A stretch of DNA of 64,000 nt, from contig JAPKYZ010000024.1 of NCBI GenBank assembly GCA_026394055.1, positions 62,001-126,000 of the forward strand, given 5' to 3'. Each line of letters starts with the position of its first letter. The first letter of the stretch is position 1. Position numbers and translations under genes: made by a program. The notes beneath the pieces are model-generated. The model was not told where the DNA came from and ran no database searches. It saw nothing but the letters and a program-made list of their open reading frames with translations. The DNA comes from Acidobacteriota bacterium (lineage in GTDB: Bacteria > Acidobacteriota > Terriglobia > Bryobacterales > Bryobacteraceae). Positions 37,602-46,429 of the stretch are shown one piece after another.

Positions 37602-37752
37602 GCTTCGCGCTGTCGATATCTTGCCGGGTCACGGCCTCGTTTTCAAAGTGAACGTTTCCATAGGCAAAGCTTTTGATCTGGGCTTCGCTTTCTTCTGAAG
37701 ACATTTGATATTTACGAGCTTCGGCGATCAAAAATTCCAAATGTTCAGGCAT
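37567..37752 (-). CDS. Small protein upstream of Fic, probable antitoxin
   Basis: 61 residues from ATG 37752 with AAAGGTGAG upstream. It is acidic-helical with SSEESEAQIKSFAYGNVHF followed by ENEAVTRQDIDSAKHD. The SFAYGN segment sits where class I Fic partners carry an inhibitory helix of the form S/T-x-x-x-E-G/N, but with Gly instead of the key Glu. Position, overlap with the Fic gene and the motif suggest an antitoxin of VbhA type, but the family is not certain. The 35-base overlap couples its expression to fic. Confidence 0.6.
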   Translation of the reverse strand: MPEHLEFLIAEARKYQMSSEESEAQIKSFAYGNVHFENEAVTRQDIDSAKHDLDVQPPVRA

Positions 37753-37937
37753 GTCAACAACTCACCTTTCATAACAATTAGCGACACATTCATATTGCAG
37801 CAAGCTGGCTGGCCTGTCAAACCACTCGCCTGAGGCTCCCCACCTTCGCTTGCCAAGTAGGACATCGGCCGTATACGCGTAAAGCAGCCAAACCTAGCAG
37901 ACAGCAAGACGCTCAGTTTGGCAGCCTTCTTGCCGCC

Positions 37938-37975
37938 CAAAAAAGAAAAGGCCAGTCTCCCGAAGGAGGCTGGCC
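37938..37975 (-). terminator. Rho-independent terminator of rpoD
   Basis: GGCCAGTCTCC at 37950-37960 pairs with GGAGGCTGGCC at 37965-37975 (one wobble) around a CGAA loop. On the minus strand the stem is followed by TTTTCTTTTTT, 27 bases after the rpoD stop. Confidence 0.9.
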
Positions 37976-38001
37976 ATGTCGCAAGGAGCGAACGGACTTG
38001 T

Positions 38002-39528
38002 TTACCGGGCGGCCAGCAGCGCCCGCAGGTGGCGGGCACGCTCCGGGGAGCGGAGCTGGCGCAGGGCCTTGGCTTCGATCTGGCGGATGCGCTCACGGGT
38101 GACGTCGAACTCCTGGCCGATCTCTTCAAGCGTATGTTCACGCTCGCAACCGATGCCAAACCGGAGCCGGATCACTTTTTCTTCTTTGGGCGACAGCGTC
38201 TTCAGGATGTTGGCCGTCTCATCCCGGACATTGCCTTCGATCACCGCATCCACCGGCGAACCCACCCAGCGATCCTCGATCAGGTCGCCCAGTGCGGACT
38301 CACCATCGCGGCCCACTGGCGTTTCCAGTGAAACGGGGTCGCGCGAGATCGTCTTCAGCTTTTGAACTTTCTCGACCGGAATATCCATCCGGCGCGAGAT
38401 TTCTTCGTTCGTCGGGGCCCGGCCGAGCTCTTTTTCCAGCTCGCGGGTGGCGCGCAGGAACTTGTTCATCGACTCGTTCATGTGCACCGGGATACGGATG
38501 GTGCGGCTTTGGTCAGCAATGGCGCGCGTAATCGCCTGCCGGATCCACCAGGTGGCGTAGGTGGAGAACTTGTAGCCGCGGCGGTATTCGAACTTGTCGG
38601 CCGCGCGCATCAGGCCGATGTTGCCTTCCTGGATCAGGTCCAGCAAGTGCAAGCCACGGTTGACGTACTTTTTGGCCACGGAGACGACCAGGCGGAGGTT
38701 GGCTTCCACCAGATCCTTCTTGGCCCGCTCCGCTTCCACTTCACCCACGCGGATGACTTGGAGGGAGTGCTTCAGGTCTTTCAGCGAAGCGCCGGCGATG
38801 CCTTCGCGCTTGCGGATCTCACGCTTCAGCTCCCGGACGCGGGTCTGGGCGGCGGCGGAGGTCTTTTCTTCCAGGCGCAGGCGCTCGGCGTCGAGGTGCG
38901 AGATCTCCTCGACCGTCCGCTCAATCTCCTTCGAGAACTGCTTCCAGCGGTTCAGCTGCCACGGCACCCGGCGGATCAGCTGGCTGCACTCCACCAACGC
39001 CCGGTTCACTTTGCCCTGGGCCTTGCGGCGGACTTTTTTGTTTGACAGCGGGATCGCTTCGTACTTTTCCGTCAGCTGCGTCAGCTTCTTGAACAGCACC
39101 ATGAACTCATTGAACTGAGCCCGCACTTCGACGCGTTGCTTTTCTTCGGCCGCCGGATTTTCTTCCACGTCGCCGATGTCGGCCACGTCGTCCACATCGG
39201 TGATCGTTTTCTTGATCTGGTCCGCCAGATCGATCACCATCAACTGGACCAGCGCCGAACGGCTGATCGCTTTTTGGGCGCGCAGCTTGCCGCGTTCCAT
39301 CCGCCGCGCCAAATCCACTTCGCCTTCACGAGTGAGCAGCGGCACCGCACCCATCTCACGCAGGTAGACACGCACCGGGTCATCGGTGTAGATGGACTCT
39401 TCCACCGGAGCGGCAGCCTGGAAGTCTTCACCTTCCTGGACCTCTTCCGGATGGAAAAATGAGGGTTCCTCGTCAAAGGGAATCCCTAATGGTTCGCGCG
39501 TATCAGTTAATAGTTCTTCGTATTCCAC
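38002..39528 (-). CDS. rpoD: RNA polymerase primary sigma factor
   Basis: 508 residues of the sigma-70 group 1. Region 1.2 is near 45-80 ([26 protein letters not shown]), followed by a non-conserved spacer with many charged residues. Region 2 is near 275-345 ([18 protein letters not shown], the [33 protein letters not shown] core), region 3 near 355-430, and region 4 near 440-500 ([17 protein letters not shown]). The housekeeping -10-binding WWIRQAI and the -35-binding ERIRQIE are intact. Downstream is a strong terminator. No rpsU or dnaG gene is adjacent, so the classical macromolecular-synthesis operon is not conserved here. Confidence 0.97.
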   Translation of the reverse strand: MEYEELLTDTREPLGIPFDEEPSFFHPEEVQEGEDFQAAAPVEESIYTDDPVRVYLREMGAVPLLTREGEVDLARRMERGKLRAQKAISRSALVQLMVIDLADQIKKTITDVDDVADIGDVEENPAAEEKQRVEVRAQFNEFMVLFKKLTQLTEKYEAIPLSNKKVRRKAQGKVNRALVECSQLIRRVPWQLNRWKQFSKEIERTVEEISHLDAERLRLEEKTSAAAQTRVRELKREIRKREGIAGASLKDLKHSLQVIRVGEVEAERAKKDLVEANLRLVVSVAKKYVNRGLHLLDLIQEGNIGLMRAADKFEYRRGYKFSTYATWWIRQAITRAIADQSRTIRIPVHMNESMNKFLRATRELEKELGRAPTNEEISRRMDIPVEKVQKLKTISRDPVSLETPVGRDGESALGDLIEDRWVGSPVDAVIEGNVRDETANILKTLSPKEEKVIRLRFGIGCEREHTLEEIGQEFDVTRERIRQIEAKALRQLRSPERARHLRALLAAR

Positions 39529-39893
39529 TTGCTATCTCTACCTCCGGGGTACACCGTCCTGGCGCAGCCGAGCCCAAAAGACGCCACCCGCGGCAAGCCC
39601 ACCATTGGGGACATTGCTGTCATGCACCCACGCGCGCCGGGCGATCAATCGCCGGGCGTCGGGCAGTGAGCGCTAAACCCTTTACTGTCAATAACTCGCG
39701 GGTTCGATCCCGCCATCCGCTGCGCCTAGGCGCAACACGGCTCAATAGCCAGATGAGTATAACACCAATCGCCCGAATCAGCTAAAGCTCAATTAAAGAG
39801 ATGCTTTGGCCGCCCAGAGGTTACACAAACATTTGCTCATCATGTCTGATGAGTGTCGCCACTGTGGGCGGGTTCTCTTTCAAAATGAGCGGG
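39529..39893. other. 365-bp intergenic stretch between nrdR and rpoD
   Basis: Must contain the rpoD promoter. It also holds a small palindrome CTCATCA-TGTC-TGATGAG at 39836-39853, 40 bases beyond the nrdR stop and without a T run. A sequence at 39698-39722 resembles the 3' end of a tRNA, but I rejected it as a tRNA (see the rejected list). No protein-coding region is credible here. Confidence 0.55.
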
Positions 39894-40355
39894 TTAGCCT
39901 CTTTTTTGCCGCATCAGGCTCTTGATCTCGTCCAGAAACGCTTCTTCATCCTGAAAGTCCCGGTACACCGATGCAAAGCGGACGTAGGCGATTTTGTCGA
40001 GTTCCTTCAACCGGGTCATCAAAATCTCCCCGATCTCGGTCGTCTTCAGTTCGCGATCAACGCTTTCGCTCAGCTTTCCCTCCACCTCATCGACCAGATT
40101 GGCGAGTTTGGCCATCGGGATAGGCCGCTTTTCGGCCGCCTTCAGTAGGCCGCCCAGTACTTTCTGGCGCTCGAATTTCTCCCGGCGGCCATCTTTCTTG
40201 ACCACCATGTACGGTATCTCGTCAATCCGTTCATAGGTGGTAAACCGGCGTGCACAGCGCAAACACTCGCGCCTCCGGCGGATCGAATCGCCTTCCTTGC
40301 TTTCGCGGGAATCGATCACTTTGTCTTCAAGGAAGGCACAAAACGGGCACAACAT
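39894..40355 (-). CDS. nrdR: Ribonucleotide reductase transcriptional repressor NrdR
   Basis: 153 residues. A zinc ribbon comes first (MLCPFCAFLEDKVIDSR and RRRRECLRCARRFTTYERI). An ATP-cone domain follows (MVVKKDGRREKFERQKVLGG; KLSESVDRELKTTEIGEILM). It senses ATP/dATP and represses nrd genes by binding NrdR boxes. It begins 2 bases after the flippase-like gene on the same strand, so the two form one transcript. The C-terminal tail (EIKSLMRQKRG) is normal. Confidence 0.97.
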   Translation of the reverse strand: MLCPFCAFLEDKVIDSRESKEGDSIRRRRECLRCARRFTTYERIDEIPYMVVKKDGRREKFERQKVLGGLLKAAEKRPIPMAKLANLVDEVEGKLSESVDRELKTTEIGEILMTRLKELDKIAYVRFASVYRDFQDEEAFLDEIKSLMRQKRG

Positions 40356-40357
40356 GC

Positions 40358-41323
40358 TTATTTCTCCGACGCCCGCGGCAGCTTCACCAGGCTGGTAAGG
40401 CTGAGGCCGCTACGGACGGCCAGCACCAGACCCAGGGGGACAATCACGACCATTCCGATCAGCCACAGCAGCAGCCCGAGCGTGGTGGCATGCTCCAGGC
40501 CCAAGCCAAACACCTGTGTCAGCACCACCACCGCCACCACCTGGATGCCGCCGCCAATGCCCGGAATTTGCACGATGCTGCCAAACGTCACAAACCCCAG
40601 CACCACCATCGAATCCTGCCAGGACAGATGGGCCGACGGCGGGAAACCCATGAAAATACAATAATAGCAGGCTCCCACCAGCGCCCACTCGATCAGCGTA
40701 TAGCCCAGAATCAGGGCAAACGCCCGGGTGTCGCGTGTGGCGGCGACGCCCATGGCAAACGAATCGAGAATGGTGGCCGCTTTGGGCGCCCATTTGGCGG
40801 GCAGCCGCCCCAGCAGCGCTTGCAGCTTGGGGCCCGATTTGCCGGAATACTGCCGGAACGCAAATAGAATCAAACAAGTACCCGCACCCAGCAGGCCGAT
40901 CAACCGGCCGCTCGATTCCAGCACCCACCGCACTTGCGGGCCGACGTGCGAGGCGGCGGACGAGTTCAGCTGCGTCAGCGCCAGGCCAAAGATCAGCAGC
41001 ACCATCGCCAGATCGGTCATCCGCTCCAGAAACCAGACCGCCAGTTGCGAAGACAGCGTGACGCCTTCCGCCTTGGCGATCAGGTACGGCCGGACGATCT
41101 CCGCCGCGCGGCCAAACAGGACGGCCGCGGTAAAGCCGACCGCCGTGTTTGAGAAAATTCTCCCCAGCGGAGCATTCGGCGCCACCGGAGCCATCATCAC
41201 CTGCCACCGCAGCGCCCGGCCCAGAAACGTCAACAGCACCAGGACCACCGACGCGGTCAGCCAAACCGGGTCCAGTTGCCGGAACGTGCGGAGGAAAAGT
41301 GTGAGATCGAAGGGTAGTGTCAC
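40358..41323 (-). CDS. Flippase-like/lysylphosphatidylglycerol synthase-type membrane protein
   Basis: 321 residues from GTG 41323, chosen because the family begins just before its first helix (here VTLPFDLTLFLRTFRQLDPVWL). About eight hydrophobic segments follow: WLTASVVLVLLTFLG, the conserved RALRWQVMM after it, GFTAAVLFGRAAEIVRPYLIA, LAMVLLIFGLALTQL, LIGLLGAGTCLILFAF, ALILGYTLIEWALVGACYYC, and the IPGIGGGIQVVAVVVLTQVF motif. These match the UPF0104/AglD/LPG-synthase membrane domain, thought to move lipid-linked substrates. No catalytic domain is attached. A longer TTG reading (41476) was not used. It lies just ahead of nrdR; the link is probably only transcriptional. Confidence 0.85.
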   Translation of the reverse strand: MTLPFDLTLFLRTFRQLDPVWLTASVVLVLLTFLGRALRWQVMMAPVAPNAPLGRIFSNTAVGFTAAVLFGRAAEIVRPYLIAKAEGVTLSSQLAVWFLERMTDLAMVLLIFGLALTQLNSSAASHVGPQVRWVLESSGRLIGLLGAGTCLILFAFRQYSGKSGPKLQALLGRLPAKWAPKAATILDSFAMGVAATRDTRAFALILGYTLIEWALVGACYYCIFMGFPPSAHLSWQDSMVVLGFVTFGSIVQIPGIGGGIQVVAVVVLTQVFGLGLEHATTLGLLLWLIGMVVIVPLGLVLAVRSGLSLTSLVKLPRASEK

Positions 41324-41550
41324 AGCTGAATTTGGCCCGTCACAGCCGGTGGTCGCAGCAGGGCACTGGGCAAGGACGCGGGCATTGGGGCTAGAATGTG
41401 GTGATCCTGCTTGTGATACCGGAGAATCGGGCGAACTTATTATGGCAAATCCTCGTTCCTTGAATTGGAATGGCAATCAGCCTCAATCCGATGTTTTCCG
41501 GCGCGAGCGGCATACCGGCCCTCCCCTGGGCGGGGGCAACGAGCCGTGTC

Positions 41551-42135
41551 ATGAGCGTGGATAACATCCTGGACGGCGACGCACTTCTGGTAGACCGGTG
41601 CCTGGCGGGCGAAGATTCCGCCTGGGAAGACCTGGTGAAGGTCCACAGCAAACGGGTCTATTCCATCTGCTACCGGTTCACGGGCAGCGACGGATCCGCG
41701 CAGGATCTGACGCAGGAAGTGTTTCTGCGAGTTTTCCGGACGCTGAAGAGTTTTCGCTCCGGTGAGGGTTCATTTGGTGTTTGGCTGGCGCGACTGACGC
41801 GCAATTTGTTGATCGACCACTACCGCCGCAACCGGCTGGAACGGGCCAGCGATTCGCTGGAAGATCAGTTGCCGATGCTGGAATCACGCTCGGCTTCTGA
41901 TTCCCGCGCCGACGGTCTGCTGGCCGGGCGCGAGGCCAGCGAACTGTTGCAGGCGGCCTTGCAGAAGCTGTCGCCCGAACTGCGGGAGACGGTGATCTTG
42001 CGCGACATCGAAGAGTTGGAATACCGGGAGATTGCCCAGGCGCTGGGTGTCCCGGAAGGTACAGTGAAATCGAGATTGAATCGTGGCCGGGCGGAATTGG
42101 CCCGGCTGCTGAAGAAACATAAGGCGGCTTTATGA
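41551..42135 (+). CDS. ECF-family RNA polymerase sigma factor
   Basis: 194 residues from ATG 41551; an in-frame ATG at 41470 is an alternative. Region 2 is LVDRCLAGEDSAWEDLVKVH, then SICYRFTGSDGSAQDLTQEVFLRVFRTL (shown in part). Region 4 is LSPELRETVILRDIEELEYREIAQALGVPEGTVKSRLNRGRAEL (in two parts: EYREIAQALGVPEGTVKSR, LNRGRAELARLLKKH). It directs RNA polymerase to stress promoters. It is the first gene of a five-gene operon and overlaps the anti-sigma gene by 4 bases, the usual pairing. Its upstream region is shared with the divergent flippase-like gene. Confidence 0.92.
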   Translation: MSVDNILDGDALLVDRCLAGEDSAWEDLVKVHSKRVYSICYRFTGSDGSAQDLTQEVFLRVFRTLKSFRSGEGSFGVWLARLTRNLLIDHYRRNRLERASDSLEDQLPMLESRSASDSRADGLLAGREASELLQAALQKLSPELRETVILRDIEELEYREIAQALGVPEGTVKSRLNRGRAELARLLKKHKAAL

Positions 42136-42707
42136 CGGAACCAGTGAAGTACAACTGCACCGACATCGAACTGCTCTTGTGCGACTACGTGGACCGGACG
42201 CTGGACCGGACGCAGCGGGAAGCTTTTGAGGCGCATGCCCAAAGCTGCAGCGCGTGTGCGGAGCTGGTGGCCGATGTCACCGGGGCGGTGGAGTTTGTGG
42301 AACGGTGCGCGGTGGTGGAGCCGCCGCCGGAATTGATCACCCGGATCATGCACGAACTTCCGGTGGTACGCACGGAGCAAAAGGTGCGCCGGGGCTTAAG
42401 CGGCTGGCTGGCCCAGTGGCTGCGCCCGGTGCTGCAACCGCGTTTTGCCATGGGCATGGCGATGACGATCCTGTCGTTTTCGATGCTGGGCAAGTTTGCC
42501 GGCCCCTTGCAGCCGATCAAGCCGTCGGATCTGGACCCGGTGAAGGTCTGGTCCGCCCTCGACGACCGCGCCCACCGGGTGTGGAACGACACGGTGAAGT
42601 ACTACGAGAGTTTAAAGTTCGTCTATGAGATCCAGACCCGGCTGCGGGAATGGAATCAGGAAGAGGAACTGGAGCAAAAGGGACAAGCGTCCGGGGAGAA
42701 GAAGTAA
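42132..42707 (+). CDS. Zinc-finger (zf-HC2) anti-sigma factor
   Basis: 191 residues. The N-terminal anti-sigma zinc finger is visible: DIELLLCDYVDRTL, then FEAHAQSCSACAELV, the HxxxCxxC ligands of ZAS domains (H at about 36, C at 40 and 43). A single membrane segment follows near 105-125 (FAMGMAMTILSFSMLGKFAG), and the tail is charged. It should bind and hold the ECF sigma factor at the membrane until a signal releases it. It overlaps the sigma gene by 4 bases and the next gene by 1 base (TAATG). Confidence 0.9.
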   Translation: MTEPVKYNCTDIELLLCDYVDRTLDRTQREAFEAHAQSCSACAELVADVTGAVEFVERCAVVEPPPELITRIMHELPVVRTEQKVRRGLSGWLAQWLRPVLQPRFAMGMAMTILSFSMLGKFAGPLQPIKPSDLDPVKVWSALDDRAHRVWNDTVKYYESLKFVYEIQTRLREWNQEEELEQKGQASGEKK

Positions 42708-43438
42708 TGGAACCGATGACACCAAGTCAAACGGATGGATCGATGCCGGCTGGGCCGGCGGTAGCTGAAAACTCCGGTCTCCCTCCTGAAGGTACGTCCG
42801 AGCTTCCGGTTGTTGGCTACTGCCGCACGTGTGGCCGCCCCTTAACCGACGAGACCAAGCGCATGGCACTGGGCACTCTGTTTTGCGCGGACCATGCGCC
42901 TTCAGTGGACGCTCCGCCTCCGGTGGAGCCTCCGTCGCCCTATTTGGCGCCGCCTCCGCAGATGGCGGCGGCCGCGGTCTCGCCCGCCTTGGCCTTCATC
43001 TTGGGGTTGATTCCAGGTGTGGGTGCCATCTACAACGGGCAGTATGCCAAGGGCTTCGTCCATGTGCTGGTGTTTGGCCTGTTGACGTCGATCATCAGTT
43101 CCCGCGCGATGTCCGATGGGTTTGAGCCGTTGTTTGGCACGCTGACCGGGGTGTGGTTTTTCTACATGGCTTTTGAGGCCTACCACACGGCCAAGCGCCG
43201 CTTGGCGGGCGAACCGGTGGATGAGTTTTCCAGCCTGATCCCCATGACCGGCGCGGGCTTCCCGGTGGCGCCGGTGGTGTTGATCCTGCTGGGCGTGGTT
43301 TTCCTGCTGGCCAACTTTGGCTTGTTGCGCCTGTCGCAAGTGCTGCGCTTCTGGCCGCTGCTGTTGATCGGCGCCGGCGCGGTGATGCTGGTGAATCGCA
43401 TGAAGGGTGTGGGCCCGGGGGTGGACCGTGAACAATAG
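42707..43438 (+). CDS. B-box-type zinc finger plus LiaI/LiaF-like membrane protein
   Basis: 243 residues from ATG 42707. An acidic/proline-rich N-terminus includes a small Cys cluster: CRTCGRPLTDETKRMALGTLF then CADHAPS (a B-box-like or zinc-ribbon knuckle). About five hydrophobic segments follow from residue 88. The C-terminal pair PVVLILLGVVFLLANFGLLR and FWPLLLIGAGAVMLVNRM is the LiaI/LiaF-type TM module (DUF5668) found in cell-envelope stress sensors. It lies between anti-sigma and a smaller LiaI-like gene with which it overlaps by 11 bases. Confidence 0.82.
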   Translation: MEPMTPSQTDGSMPAGPAVAENSGLPPEGTSELPVVGYCRTCGRPLTDETKRMALGTLFCADHAPSVDAPPPVEPPSPYLAPPPQMAAAAVSPALAFILGLIPGVGAIYNGQYAKGFVHVLVFGLLTSIISSRAMSDGFEPLFGTLTGVWFFYMAFEAYHTAKRRLAGEPVDEFSSLIPMTGAGFPVAPVVLILLGVVFLLANFGLLRLSQVLRFWPLLLIGAGAVMLVNRMKGVGPGVDREQ

Positions 43439-43631
43439 CTTAAGCGCGCTGGCCCGTGCCCTGCGCGGCCCCATCATGATGGCCACGCTCGGCGGCCTGT
43501 TTGCCATTGACCAGGGCGGCGGCTACAGCTTCTCCTCCACCTGGCCGGTATTGATCATTGTGTTTGGCTTGATGAAACTGGCTGAAGCCGGGTTGCCCAA
43601 GGCGCCGGCGGCCAATCAGGGAGGCCTGTGA
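43428..43631 (+). CDS. Small LiaI-like membrane protein
   Basis: 67 residues from GTG 43428, which overlaps the previous gene by 11 bases. A single Lia-type TM module is seen: LRGPIMMATLGGLFAIDQGGG then FSSTWPVLIIVFGLMKLAEA. Its stop overlaps the ATG of the next gene. It repeats the C-terminal module of the preceding protein and the start of the following one, so the three look like products of module duplication. No soluble domain. Confidence 0.75.
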   Translation: MNNSLSALARALRGPIMMATLGGLFAIDQGGGYSFSSTWPVLIIVFGLMKLAEAGLPKAPAANQGGL

Positions 43632-45097
43632 TGAGACGCGGTTCCGTCGTTTTTCCGTTCATCCTGATTGTGCTGGGCGGCCTGTTTCTCGCCAACAACC
43701 TCAACCCCAGCCTTTCCGTCATTGGCCTGGTGAGCCGGTTCTGGCCGATGCTGCTGATCGTCTGGGGCGCGCTGCGGGCGGGCGAGATCCTGTTCACCTA
43801 CCTGCAAGGCCGCCCGCTGCCGATGGCGGGTGTGTCCGGCGGCGAATGGTTTCTGGCGGTCTTTCTGTCGTTCATCGGACTCGGCATGATGGGCTACCAA
43901 CGCTTCGCCCCCGTCTTCCCCGGACGCTTCGCTATGCGGGGCATGGAGATCTTCGGCGAGCCGTTTGACTATCCGCTGCAAGGCAAGGCCTCGGCCGTTG
44001 GCGCCACCAAACTGGTGATCGAAAATCTCCGCGGCAATGCCCGCGTGGTCACCGGTGACGTCACCGAAGTGCAGGTGAGTGGACGCACCACCGTGCGCGC
44101 CATCAGCGACAGCGAAGCCCGGCGCACCTTTGACAAGATGCCGTTTGAAGTGATCGCCCAGGGCGGTCAAGTGTTGGTCCGCACCAATCAGGAGCGGGCC
44201 ACCGGTGACGGCCGCGTCTCGGCCGATCTCGACATCACCATCCCCAAGACCATGGGCGTTGAGGCGCGCGGCCGCTACGGCGACTTTGACATCACCGGCA
44301 CCAGTGGCAACATCGCCATCTTCAGCGACAACGCCGGTGTGCGGTTGCAAGAGATCGGCGGCAACGTCACCATCGATCTGCGCCGCAGCGATGTGGTCCG
44401 GGCGGTCAACGTCAAGGGTACCGTGGAAATCCGCGGCCGGGGCGACGATCTCGAACTCGAAAACATCGACGGACAGGTGACCATCGTTGCCTCTTACTCC
44501 GGCGACATCAACTTCCGCAACCTGGCCAAACCGGCCCGGTATGAAAGCTCCAACTCCAACATCTCGTTTGAGCGGCTGCCCGGCTTCCTCCGCCTGGCCC
44601 GGGGCGAACTGGTGGGAGCCAAGATCGTCGGCCCCATTCGCATCACCTCCAAGACCAAGGACATCCGCCTCAGCGACTACACCAATACCGTCGAGATCGA
44701 TGTCGACCGGGGCGATGTAGAACTGCGGCCCGGCAAAGCCCCCATCTTCAAGACCGACGTCCGCACCCGCAACGGCGACATTGAGCTCGCCCTGCCCGAG
44801 GGCGCCAAGATGGACCTCACCGCCACCACGCAGCGCGGCGAAACCATGATCGACTACCCCGGCCTCCGGACCAACCGGGAAGGCCAGGGCGGCACCATCA
44901 AGAGCATCACCAACCAGGGCCCCGCGGTCCAGATGGAGACCAAACGCGGCGGCCTCACCGTCCGGGTGGCCACGGGGTCGGACGCCGGTGAATGGGTGGA
45001 TGCGCCCGCGCCGCCAAAGGTCAGCAACGCCCCCGCCGCACCGGGAGCGCCCAAGCCTCCGGCCCCGACGGTGCCGCTGAAAGTCCAGCAGCAGTAA
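43631..45097 (+). CDS. LiaF-like membrane protein with DUF4097 beta-helix domain
   Basis: 488 residues from ATG 43631; GTG 43628 is also in frame. Two Lia-type hydrophobic segments (FPFILIVLGGLFLANNL, FWPMLLIVWGALRAGE) and a third (FLAVFLSFIGLGMMGYQ) are followed from about 130 by a long parallel beta-helix (DUF4097). Its repeats have a D/N-rich pattern, for example KLVIENLRGNARVVTGD, VEARGRYGDFDITGTSG and TVEIRGRGDDLELENIDG. The tail is Pro/Ala rich. The TM part anchors and senses; the beta-helix would sit outside. It closes the ECF operon and is followed by a terminator. Confidence 0.87.
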   Translation: MRRGSVVFPFILIVLGGLFLANNLNPSLSVIGLVSRFWPMLLIVWGALRAGEILFTYLQGRPLPMAGVSGGEWFLAVFLSFIGLGMMGYQRFAPVFPGRFAMRGMEIFGEPFDYPLQGKASAVGATKLVIENLRGNARVVTGDVTEVQVSGRTTVRAISDSEARRTFDKMPFEVIAQGGQVLVRTNQERATGDGRVSADLDITIPKTMGVEARGRYGDFDITGTSGNIAIFSDNAGVRLQEIGGNVTIDLRRSDVVRAVNVKGTVEIRGRGDDLELENIDGQVTIVASYSGDINFRNLAKPARYESSNSNISFERLPGFLRLARGELVGAKIVGPIRITSKTKDIRLSDYTNTVEIDVDRGDVELRPGKAPIFKTDVRTRNGDIELALPEGAKMDLTATTQRGETMIDYPGLRTNREGQGGTIKSITNQGPAVQMETKRGGLTVRVATGSDAGEWVDAPAPPKVSNAPAAPGAPKPPAPTVPLKVQQQ

Positions 45098-45122
45098 GCC
45101 TTCCAAGCCTCGAGCCAAGACC

Positions 45123-45155
45123 AGCCCCATGCGTGAAGCGTGGGGCTTCTCTTTT
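45123..45155 (+). terminator. Rho-independent terminator of the ECF-Lia operon
   Basis: AGCCCCATGC at 45123-45132 pairs with GCGTGGGGCT at 45138-45147 (one G-T) around a GTGAA loop, then TCTCTTTT at 45148-45155. Confidence 0.85.
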
Positions 45156-45174
45156 ATCCCGCGGTGCCGAGCCC

Positions 45175-46419
45175 CTATCGCGTCAGCCGGACTTGCAGGT
45201 CCATCACGTTGGTGCCCGTGGGGCCGGTGATGATCAAGCCGCCCACCGCTTGAAAGAAGTGGTAGGAATCGTTGTTGTTCAAGAACGCCTCGGCGTCCAG
45301 ACCCTGCTGCCGGGCCTCCGTGATGGTTGCGCCGTCCGCCATCGCTCCCGCGGCGTCGGTGGGGCCATCGGTGCCATCGGTGCCCGCGCTCAAGAACACC
45401 GTGTCCGGCACGCCCTCCAGCGCGAGCGCCGCCGCCAGGGCCATCTCCTGATTGCGGCCGCCCTTGCCCCCGCCTTGGATGGTGACCGTGGTCTCACCGC
45501 CGGCGATCAAGCAGCCAGTCTCGCGGGCCAGTTGGCGGCCCACCTCGCGCGCCTCCCCTTCGAGCGTCGTCGAGAGCAGCTTCGGCCGATAGCCCAGTTC
45601 GCCCGCCCGCACCATGGCCGCCTCCGCCGCCAGCCGATTGCTGCCCACAATCACATTGCGCACCTGGGCAAACGCCGGATCACCGGGCTTGGGTGTCTCG
45701 GCGCCGGATTCGAGTCGAGCACGGACAGCCTCGGGTACACGATTCAGCAAACCGTAGCGCTCCAGAATTGCCACCGCGTCCGCAGCCGTCGAGCCATCGG
45801 GCACCGTTGGCCCGGAGCCGATCACGTCCAGGTTGTCGCCAATCACATCGGACAAGACCAGCGCCAACACCCGTGCCGGAGCGGCCAGCTGCGCCAGTTG
45901 CCCACCCTTGATCGCCGACAGGTGCTTGCGCACGCAGTTCAGCTCGTGGATCGTCGCGCCGCAGCCCAACAGCAGCCGCGTGGTCTGCTGTTTTTCGGCA
46001 AGTGTCAGCCCGTCGGCCGGCAACGGCATCAGCGCGGAGGCGCCGCCCGAGATCAGGCACAGCACCAGATCGCCCGCTTGGGCGTCTCGCGCGATCTGCG
46101 CAATCCGCCGCGCTCCGGCCACGCCGCGGGCATCAGGCAGCGGATGGCTTGCTTCCACCTGCTCAATCCGCGCGAGCGGCAGCGTGTGCCCATCCTTGAC
46201 GTTGATCACCCCGCCCCGGATCGCCGCGCCAAAGTGCTGCTCCGCGGCTTGCGCCATGGCGGCTGTGGCTTTGCCGGCGCCGATCACCCAGACGCGATCC
46301 GCCCGCTCCGGCTCAAGCGCGGCCCGCACCGCAAGATGAGGGTCCGCCGCGCGGACACCGGCTTCAAAGATTGAGAGCGCGTCCGCCCGGAGCTGCGCAA
46401 GGGTGGTCACAGGCGTCAT
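45175..46419 (-). CDS. Glycerate 2-kinase (MOFRL/DUF4147 family)
   Basis: 414 residues of the glycerate 2-kinase/TtuD-like family. Motifs are VWVIGAGKATAAMA near 42, VINVKDGHTLPL near 72, ASHPLPDARGV near 90, LCLISGGASALMPLP near 120, and the C-terminal MOFRL domain with GGETTVTIQGGGKGGRNQEM near 308 and FLSAGTDGTDGPTDAAGA. It phosphorylates D-glycerate at C2 using ATP in glycerate or glyoxylate metabolism. A glycerate dehydrogenase-like enzyme lies at 54463, in the same window but not the same operon. It precedes no other gene in its direction (downstream is the terminator region). Confidence 0.9.
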   Translation of the reverse strand: MTPVTTLAQLRADALSIFEAGVRAADPHLAVRAALEPERADRVWVIGAGKATAAMAQAAEQHFGAAIRGGVINVKDGHTLPLARIEQVEASHPLPDARGVAGARRIAQIARDAQAGDLVLCLISGGASALMPLPADGLTLAEKQQTTRLLLGCGATIHELNCVRKHLSAIKGGQLAQLAAPARVLALVLSDVIGDNLDVIGSGPTVPDGSTAADAVAILERYGLLNRVPEAVRARLESGAETPKPGDPAFAQVRNVIVGSNRLAAEAAMVRAGELGYRPKLLSTTLEGEAREVGRQLARETGCLIAGGETTVTIQGGGKGGRNQEMALAAALALEGVPDTVFLSAGTDGTDGPTDAAGAMADGATITEARQQGLDAEAFLNNNDSYHFFQAVGGLIITGPTGTNVMDLQVRLTR

Positions 46420-46429
46420 GCGGGTCCAG

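Noticed and set aside
39690-39722. Sequence resembling the T arm and 3' end of a tRNA
   Set aside because: GCGGG-TTCGAT-CCCGC gives only a six-base T loop; with a seven-base loop the stem does not pair. No matching acceptor 5' strand, D arm or anticodon stem was found within 90 bases upstream.
41324-41476. TTG start at 41476 for the flippase-like protein
   Set aside because: The extra 51 residues are hydrophilic, lack a ribosome site, and reach into the divergent sigma gene's upstream region.
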